Assembly: GCF_003711515.1 (NCBI RefSeq)
Contig: NW_021167083.1
Coordinates: forward strand, 1,866,067 to 1,930,066
Length of the DNA: 64,000 nt
Origin: Sodiomyces alkalinus F11
Taxonomy: Eukaryota; Ascomycota; Sordariomycetes; Glomerellales; Plectosphaerellaceae
Direction of reading: 5' to 3'
Below are positions 57,480 to 64,000 of the stretch, in pieces. The translations under genes were made by a program, and so were the position numbers. The notes beneath the pieces are model-generated. The model worked only from the letters and a program-made list of their open reading frames with translations. It was not told where the DNA came from and ran no database searches. Each line of letters opens with the position of its first letter. Position 1 is the stretch's first letter.

Positions 57480-58715
57480 GACCTACCTCGCTCAAGTTCT
57501 GTTGCATTTGTGCTGATCGACACCGATAGCTTGTCGTTTACCCAGGGCCTTATTCTCGGCCAGCTGTCAGTAGTGCTCGTGCTTGCTGGCTTCATAAAGT
57601 TCTTTATTTTCGGAGATCCTCCCTCGCCCGAAGTAACAGCCTCGCTGAGGGCAACGGAACGACGATCCAGGACGCTAGTCCATAAAAAGTCACTTCTGAC
57701 CCTTCGGACACCAAGTTCGCGGCAGGGACAGCGGACGCTCAACAAGAAGAAATCCACCATTCTGAGAGGACAGCATAACCTGACCATTGGCTCCATCTTG
57801 AGCAAGACGTACTACAATGTCGATAGCCACCAGCCCGAGAGCCTGGATTGGTTCAATGTTCTCGTTGCCCAGACCATTGCCCAGTTCAGGAGCGATGCCG
57901 AGCACGACGACGCCATCCTGAGTTCCTTGACCAAGGCGTTAAACGGCACTTCTCGACCCGACTTCCTCGACGAAATTCGCGTAACGGAGCTTAGTCTCGG
58001 AGAGGACTTCCCTATATTTAGCAACTGTCGCATTATCCCGGTCGACGAGGACGGGCTCGGCCTAAGCAGTGGGAAAGCACTGGACGCCAGCGCGGCTACG
58101 AGGGAGGGCGCCAAACTACAAGCGCGCATGGATGTCGATCTGAGCGACATGCTGACGTTGGCCCTCGAGACCAAACTTCTGCTCAACTATCCGAGGAAGC
58201 TCAGCGCTGTGTTACCCGTTGCCCTCGCCGTTTCGGTTGTCCGCTTTAGTGGGACGTTATCCGTATCTTTCATTCCCAGTAATCCGTCACAGTCGACTCC
58301 TACCATGATGACGTTCAACTTCCTCGACGATTACCGCCTGGACTTCTCGATTCGCAGCTTGCTGGGCAGCCGATCTCGATTACAGGACGTGCCCAAGATT
58401 GCACAATTGATTGAAGCGCGTCTGCATCGATGGTTTGACGAGCGATGCGTTGAGCCTCGGTTTCAGGAGATTGCCCTCCCGAGTCTGTGGCCTCGTAAGA
58501 AAAATACGAGAGGACCAGAGGATGGGCTGGCCGAAGGAAGTGGCGGATCCGTCGGCAGAGCTAAGGGGAGGGACATGGCTCAAGACATTCAAGCCGACGC
58601 GCAGACGGATGCCGGTTCTCGAGCAGACTGGTCTCATGGGTCACTACGCCGGCGAAGAATGGCGAACGAAGACGATCTGGTCATGCCTGGATCACTGCCT
58701 GAATTCGGTCTCTGA
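57480..58715 (+). CDS. mmm1: Maintenance of mitochondrial morphology protein 1 (ERMES subunit), 5' end unresolved
   Basis: Mmm1 is the ER-anchored subunit of the ERMES complex, which tethers ER to mitochondria and moves phospholipids through its SMP domain; its partners are Mdm10, Mdm12 and Mdm34. Counting from the GTG at 57,510, residues 10-35 are the signature segment and membrane anchor (FTQGLILGQLSVVLVLAGF then IKFFIFG). A basic linker follows (about 40-105), then the SMP domain from SLDWFNVLVAQTIAQF (111-) through GEDFPIFSNCR, MDVDLSD, VRFSGTL and SRLQDVPKIAQLIEARLHRWF to ALPSLWPRKKN. The tail is hydrophilic and ends MPGSLPEFGL. There are no frameshifts or RIP stops. The family usually begins with a short luminal N-terminus and ATG; here no in-frame ATG precedes the anchor, and TAG lies at 57,477, so a first exon is probably missing from this call. 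Confidence 0.88.
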   Translation, partial: DLPRSSSVAFVLIDTDSLSFTQGLILGQLSVVLVLAGFIKFFIFGDPPSPEVTASLRATERRSRTLVHKKSLLTLRTPSSRQGQRTLNKKKSTILRGQHNLTIGSILSKTYYNVDSHQPESLDWFNVLVAQTIAQFRSDAEHDDAILSSLTKALNGTSRPDFLDEIRVTELSLGEDFPIFSNCRIIPVDEDGLGLSSGKALDASAATREGAKLQARMDVDLSDMLTLALETKLLLNYPRKLSAVLPVALAVSVVRFSGTLSVSFIPSNPSQSTPTMMTFNFLDDYRLDFSIRSLLGSRSRLQDVPKIAQLIEARLHRWFDERCVEPRFQEIALPSLWPRKKNTRGPEDGLAEGSGGSVGRAKGRDMAQDIQADAQTDAGSRADWSHGSLRRRRMANEDDLVMPGSLPEFGL

Positions 58716-58827
58716 TAAAATGGGGTGGCAGATATAACTGCTTGATCCTAAATGCCGCGAAAGCGGCAGCACAGAGGAGCCCCATGGTTTTCGGTTTTCC
58801 GCAGGGTCACGGTGCATTGCATTCTAC
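58716..58827. other. Intergenic gap between convergent mmm1 and rce1
   Basis: 112 bases shared by the 3' ends of the two genes. It contains a small inverted repeat (gccgcgaaagcggc near 58,753) that could fold. No gene is visible; the two 3' UTRs probably overlap here. Confidence 0.6.
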
Positions 58828-60101
58828 CTAAGCTTGCGACGTGGCTGACCAAGTATCTGCTTCTATCGTTGACATCGGGCTTGCCGTGAGCGGCATGAGG
58901 CCGGCCCACCAGCCCCAGGCGCCCCCGAAAAGTAGCAGGTAGTAAAGGACCGTCCAGGTGTGAGCACTGGCTGGCGACGATGGGCCGCGGCCGCCAACCC
59001 AGTAAGGCCGCACTGAACCCGAGAAACGAGGAAGTCCGATGGAGTTGCAGAGTGCGTGTACGAGAACGACGGCAAGGAGGCTGCGGGTGCGGAGGAATAC
59101 AAAGGTAGCGTATGCGCCGAAAAGGGACGTGTATGAGAATTGCAAGATCGAGCGAGCAATTGCAGCGGCGAGGGGTACCTCGGGGTGGGTGATGCGGAAC
59201 TCGTAGAAGTGGTGGATGTGTGCAAGGCCGAAGACGATGGGAGTAAGAAAGACAGTGCTGCCAAGCGACATGCGAGCTAAGAGGAAGAGGGGAACGGAGG
59301 CGGATCGGAAGAGAAGTTCCTCGGTCAAGGGGCCCTGATTAACCACACCCCCCAAAGGTTAGACACTAGATAGGCGGTACCAGGCTACGACGTGGCACTC
59401 TCTCCTCGAATTACGGAGGAGAGGAATATAGAATAGAAAAGGGCGTAACCAGACTCACCATGGCGATGTTTCTCCAGCCAGTCCAGGTTGTCCAAAGGTC
59501 ATGAAGCGGGCGCAATGTGACCCAATCTACCCAAAGACCATCAAGCAGAAGAGTCTCGTACAATGGTGCAGCGAATAATATGGCTGTGAGCAAAAGAGAC
59601 CCGGCGGTTTCTCTCAGGCCTAAGGGCCAGTAGCCCATGGCATGGAGGGGGGTTGATTCAACGCTGCCATGCGAGTTGGACAAGATGAAGTAAGTGCAGA
59701 TAGAGCAACTGACGGTGGAGGCGAGAGCCGACCTGATCCGGGCGCGGATGACACGCGGATCATCTCGAGACAATGTGGGAGAAGGGCGGGTTCTGGGTGA
59801 TCCGTATAGAGGGACTATGTAGACCAGAGTGTAGAGAACCTGGGGAAGCGGTAAGATAAGGTATCAGGGTGCCGGGCGGGTTCAGGTCCAGTTAAGGCGT
59901 TGGGCGAGTCTCGGGTGGGATATAGGATAGATCAAGCCACGCTACAGCGGCGTACTCATCAATACTCACCAACAGGCCAAAGGCACCCCCGGGGCTCAGG
60001 AAGGGGGACGCATCGCGATCAGGGCTAGAGATGGCATCAAGGTGGGTGTTGAATTTGGCCCCGTAGCCCAGGATAGAACTGAGAACAGTAAGGGACGACA
60101 T
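58828..60101 (-). CDS. rce1: CAAX prenyl protease 2 (Rce1), three exons
   Basis: Rce1 is an ER-membrane protease that removes the last three residues of farnesylated or geranylgeranylated CAAX proteins such as Ras and fungal a-factor-type pheromones. Exons: 60,101-59,970, 59,839-59,459 and 59,334-58,828. Both introns begin GTGAGT on the minus strand and end CAG (ttccccag; ttaatcag), giving 339 residues, as usual for the family. Catalytic motifs: GPLTEELLFRS (172-182, with E176/E177), FGLAHIHHFYE (H210, H213) and HALCN (H264, N268). Several hydrophobic helices lie between. Exon 1 is joined in frame to LYTLVYIVPLYGSPRTRPSP, conserved near the N-terminus. I chose the ATG at 60,101; an in-frame ATG at 60,236 would add 45 low-complexity residues. 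It is convergent with mmm1, and no RIP damage is seen. Confidence 0.93.
59335..59458 (-). other. rce1 intron 2 (124 bp)
   Basis: Donor gtgagtctgg, acceptor gtggttaatcag. Phase 0, between the codons for Met and Gly of RNIAM|GPLTEE. Without removal the frame meets a stop soon after the donor. Confidence 0.9.
59840..59969 (-). other. rce1 intron 1 (130 bp)
   Basis: Donor gtgagtattg after the codons for GLL, acceptor cgcttccccag before VLYTLVY. Phase 0; the intron is in frame-open DNA for part of its length and then stops. Confidence 0.85.
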
Positions 60102-60169
60102 ATAACGAAGTGGACCAGAATGACGAGCGAATGGATGCGACTGTCCTGGGACACGGGAGGAGCGAAGGC

Positions 60170-60200
60170 TGTTCTCGTTCTCGTTCTCGTTCTCGCCTCG
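60170..60200. repeat. Hexanucleotide run (gttctc)n in the rce1 leader
   Basis: Four tandem units of gttctc, gagaac on the gene strand, which is Glu-Asn repeats if translated. Most likely in the 5' UTR, upstream of the chosen ATG. Confidence 0.7.
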
Positions 60201-60390
60201 ATAAAGAACGGATAGGGACCTGAAAGAAGTTTTCAAGGCCCAGAAAGAGAGATAGAGGAGTTATAGAGACGGGTGACCTGAAGGGTGGAGATATCCACTT
60301 CCCTGGCCCCTCATCAAGGGTGCCCATAGGAAATATCACAATAGGAAGTGTCATAAGTCGGACCACCCCTTTCCGGCCCACCCCCGAATA

Positions 60391-60824
60391 TGTCAAATAA
60401 AGCGTAGTTAAAATCGTCACAAAATAGGTTAAAATTGATTGAGGTAATTGTATCTAATTATGACTATTAACGACTGTTAGGGAAACGCTGCCACCGTATT
60501 GTATATAGTGCAGATTCTATAAGCGTCCACCCGGATTATACTCTTAGTAATCCGGCCTATTATGTGACCGAAAAAGACTATAGTCTATTCGATATACCCC
60601 TTAATCGCCCTAAACGTTAGTTAGGCGATTAAAGCTATTCGTAATTAGCAGATAATCCAGCTATATAATCTATTCGCTATAGCCGCCCTTAAATTCATCC
60701 TCTAAGTCCTCTAAATATTCTATCCGGACTTCCTCTAGCTATTTCTGCTACAACCGTTCCCGTATATCTATCACGCCTACCTAGAACCTAAATATCTTAA
60801 ATTTCTCGCCGTATAACGCCTTCG
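60391..60824 (-). mobile_element. Copia E' fragment: 3' LTR and end of RNase H region
   Basis: A second Copia E copy. Its LTR is 60,391-60,594 (starts tgtcaaataaagcgtag, with the original TG kept) and about 230 bp of interior match 39,734-39,964. It is cut at 60,824 by Copia A', within a block (gtataacgccttcg) that continues uninterrupted in Copia E near 39,972. It marks the right border of the gene island. Confidence 0.85.
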
Positions 60825-63800
60825 TGTCGCACGTTAAATAGGCACTTGAATGATTAACTTAGTAGAGCAGAAATCTCGTGTGTGTGTATTATGTTAAGTT
60901 ATATCTGGGAGAGTCTCTTATGCCCTTAATGTAGGTGGTGAAGACTCTGTTATGGGTACTATGTTATTTAGATCCTATCCGGTCTTTTCCGGTATCCACC
61001 CTTATTGTATCCTAATACCCGAAGTCTCCGATATCCGGAGCCCTTAGTTATAGAGTGGATCCCCCCTAGATCCCCTATAGACTATATCGTGGTCCTGCCT
61101 ATACAATATACCCCCTTAGTTAAGGTGGGTCTTCCTAGGTTAACTAACTAATCAGAGGCTTCGGTTTAAACTAAATGGTCTTAACTTTTCTATCGTAAAA
61201 TTAATAGTTAAGGGAAAACGCCCTCGTAAAAGGGATCTAAATCCGCCCTATTTAACCGTTTAATTTAATTCTATCTTAATTAGTTCCTTAATCCTGATTA
61301 GCCGGATCTGATTAATTAGATCTATATCTATCGGATCTACCATGCCCTCAGGGGCTTTCGTTACGGCCGTTTTAGCACGTTTAATCTTTTCGTGTAGTCG
61401 TTTAGACCACTCGATACAGTCCTTTTAATCCGTTAAATTAAGCTATTACTATAGTCTTTTGATTCCTGCCTCCGGTAATGCCTTCGTTAAACCGTCCGCG
61501 ATTATCTCCTTCGTGTTAACGTACGTGACCTTAAAGAGGCCCTACTATACTAACTAATATACCTACTAATTATAAATATCGACGTGCCGCAGCCTTATTC
61601 GCAGGCGTTATGCCTTCTTATTAATCAGGTTAATAGTCTACTAATTATCGTAGTATAGCTATAGTTACTATTAGTCTAACCGAAGCTCTAAATCCCTTAA
61701 TATCCGACTAATAAATAACGTCTCTTTAGCGGCCTCTATAAAAGCGAGTAGTTCCGATTCTATTAACGATATTATAACTATCGGTTATTTACCTGTTTTC
61801 CAGTTAATAGTGCCGCCGAAGAGCTTTATCGTATATCCTTACGAACTCTTACGGTCTGGATTATCCCTAAAGGACGCGTCGCTTACTATCAGGAAGAGCC
61901 TATCCCCGCCGAATTTTAGGGAGTGGTGTCTTATATAGTATAGGAATAGCAGCACATATTAAGCCCTTTTAAGATAGTTAGAGGAGGGGTTAACGTTATA
62001 TTAGGAAAGCTTTGAATAGGCGAACGCGATATCGGGTCTTATTATAATAGCGGTGTATAGGATAGAACCGATTATACCCTAATACTAACGGACCTCAGGA
62101 ATCAACGCGTATATACCATCACGGGGTATTAGCGGCTCTATCGTTAATAACAGGACCTTTAGTAGACTTCGGCAGAGTATATCTACGTAGTATTTAGCCG
62201 CGATTTTCTCTATATAGGAGGATTATGATAGCTATAACCTTCGGGTGACTCTATCCCTTAGGACCTTAATTCCCAGGAACCAACGGATTTCTTCGCCTCC
62301 TAAAAACCTATAGCTTCGCTTAAGGGCGACCTTAAGGTCGTCGGCGTCCGTCTTATAATCTCTATAGTAGATAAGTCCGATATCGTCGACGTAGAAGAAT
62401 AGGATTAAACCGTCGCGGAGTATAATATAGGGGTTATTAGACACGGCCGTGAATCCTATCCTCTATAACGTGCCGCCAAATTCCTCTTACTATAGTAGTA
62501 GCAATACCCTTAAGCCGAAGAGGGCTTTCCGTAGTAGTAGGACCTTACCTAGTACTTCGTAGCCTTACGGTATCTTTATAAATACCTCTTCCTTAAGGCT
62601 AGTATATACGAACGCGTTAATAGCGTCGAACTGCCTTATCTCTAGGTTAAACCGGGCGGCCATCGCTATTAATATACGGAAGGACCGCGAGGCTAGCGTT
62701 ACGGCGTAGTTATCTTTAGTCCCTAACCGTTTTTATTAATCCCCTCGGACTATAAGGTATACCTTATACTTAAGGAGGGTGCCCTCCTTATTAAATTTAT
62801 AGGTATATACCTATCAATAGGCGAGGACTTATTACTTATTAGCCTAATGACCACTTACCTTCTACTAGTAGCCTATTTATTAATGCCCTTTAAGGTATTC
62901 CCCCTTAGCCTATAACCACCGCTTCTATAACGGATAGAGGCGTATATCGTGGTGGTGGTTTAGTGGAGGCGGGAGATCCTCGCGGGTTATATACGATAGC
63001 GATAGCGGCTAAGAGGTATAAGGGGAATCTATAGCACCGATATTATTATCGTTAATAGCTTACTTCCTTATATGTGTAGGGTTGGTTATAAGTCCTGCTA
63101 GCATTAAGGAACGCCTTTTAGGTGTTATTATTCTAGACCTTCTTAGTCGTGTATAGACTTACGATAGTTCTCGTGATAGATAGGCGCGTGGGTAATAGGC
63201 GCGCTGCCGATAGGAGTATAGCCGATAGGCACTCCCTAGGGGCACTTATAGCTGTCTATTAGTGGTTATCGTGTTCTTCTACCTTAGCGCCCCTGATTAC
63301 CGCTAACGCTATAAGGAACGCGCGCGCGGGATCTTTAGGGGATATTAAAGGCGTGGGAAACAGTTTAAACCTCGTAGTGGTAAACCGTAAAGTATCCGTA
63401 ATAATAGCGGTAGCCTCTCTCGTAGTAATAGCGGTAGCGTCGGAGTTATAAGGTTTTAAATCTATAGCTTAGTTATTAGGCTATAGATTTAGAACCTCGT
63501 CTATAGTAATAGTAGTAGCCTCTTTTATAGTAATAGCGACGGCCTCGCCTTTATCCGTAGTAATAGCGGTAGCATAAGAGTCTTCCGACTCGAGATCTAA
63601 TACGTCTATAGCTATACTCCTTAATAGTAGCCTATTCGCGGTCGTGGTATAGGTGATACGGATAGATTATAGGCGTTCCTCGATTTCCTCGGCGGAAGCT
63701 ATAGCTTATAGCGTTTTAATCCTGCCGTTAAATATCTTATCTTTATTAAAGACCACGTCTCTTATAGTAATAATATCCGTTAGGTATAGTAGCTAAATAC

Positions 63801-64000
63801 GGAAGCTATTCGAGGATTAGTATCCGATATAATAACAGATCTATACCTTCGGTTCTAGCCTTTATAGGCGGTTTCTTTTAGCTTAGGTATCGCGCGTTTT
63901 TATACAGGCTTTATAGCCGTAAGCTCGTAGGTGCGTAAGGTTAGGTTAACGGCCGCGTAGGCCTTCGTATAGTATCTTCTAGTCGTTAATATATCGTGGC
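60825..64000 (-). mobile_element. Copia A' , second Copia A copy, running off the window
   Basis: Minus-strand Copia inserted in Copia E'. The 3' LTR is 60,825-61,108, with the same ends as in Copia A. Interior from 61,109 is colinear with 18,461 onward: RNase H near 61,300-61,800, RT near 62,000-62,750, linker with the 20-bp inverted repeat at 63,451-63,497, and the start of the integrase side by 64,000. It is less damaged than Copia A. Confidence 0.9.
61250..63050 (-). pseudogene. Copia A' RT and RNase H relic
   Basis: The open segment 62,232-62,444 is genuine RT sequence: LILFFYVDDIGLIY with both catalytic Asp present, then EIRWFLGIKVLRD, the Copia motif after the palm. Upstream and downstream parts contain RIP stops. 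RNase H on the left has the HIDI-type motif near 61,575. The same palm motif in Copia A reads YVNDI, so the two copies were hit separately. Confidence 0.75.

Noticed and set aside
57476..58637. Minus-strand ORFs of 71-124 residues opposite mmm1
   Set aside because: Shadows of the GC-balanced mmm1 coding sequence; no independent motifs.
60101..60236. Upstream in-frame ATG of rce1 adding 45 residues
   Set aside because: The extension contains a GENENENEN run from a hexanucleotide repeat and is unlike Rce1 N-termini; the ATG at 60,101 is preferred, though not proven.

Overview
The window looks like a filamentous ascomycete (Pezizomycotina) chromosome segment in which about 61 of 64 kb is nested, dead transposable elements mutated by RIP (repeat-induced point mutation). 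TpA is everywhere and CpA/TpG are scarce, while CpG survives, which is the classical CpA-to-TpA pattern. Reading frames can still be followed because the damage falls at Gln/Trp codons (now TAG/TAA), Cys codons (now TAC, Tyr) and Asp codons after T (now Asn). Most apparent ORFs here are therefore chance or shadow frames. The real coding content is degenerate transposon protein plus two housekeeping genes. I saw no tRNA, rRNA or CRISPR array. The exact species cannot be named.

Layout. 1-4.7 kb: a Ty3/Gypsy chromovirus pol (+), entering from the left. 4.9-6.3 kb: two minus-strand relic ORFs. 6.6-9.14 kb: ORF1 of a Tad1-like LINE (-). 9.3-9.95 kb: an unrecognised plus-strand relic ORF. 9,956-17,175: full-length Gypsy F1. 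17.2-17.9 kb: 3' end of a LINE (-). 18,061-37,426: Gypsy B (-), whose left LTR is split by Copia A (18,174-27,234, -), which is itself split by a Mutator-like DNA transposon (22,833-25,513). 37.4-47.8 kb: LINE D (-), split by Copia E (39,531-45,302, -). 47.8-48.0 kb: a truncated Gypsy B LTR. 48,006-55,230: full-length Gypsy F2, sister of F1. 55.2-56.2 kb: 3' end of another LINE (+) with an A-rich tail. 56.2-57.3 kb: AT-rich spacer with a microsatellite and a repeated hairpin. 57.3-60.3 kb: an unmutated island with two convergent genes, mmm1 (ERMES complex) and rce1 (CAAX protease). 60,391-60,824: a Copia E relative cut by a second Copia A copy, which runs off the window.

Points of most interest are the three-level nesting with target-site duplications that can be traced, a long antisense ORF shared by both F copies between integrase and 3' LTR, a similar arrangement behind the first Gypsy element, and the sharp boundary between RIP-destroyed DNA and the two-gene island.

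Coordinates of LTRs, TIRs and rce1 splice sites were read base by base. Domain limits inside RIP-damaged coding regions are approximate.
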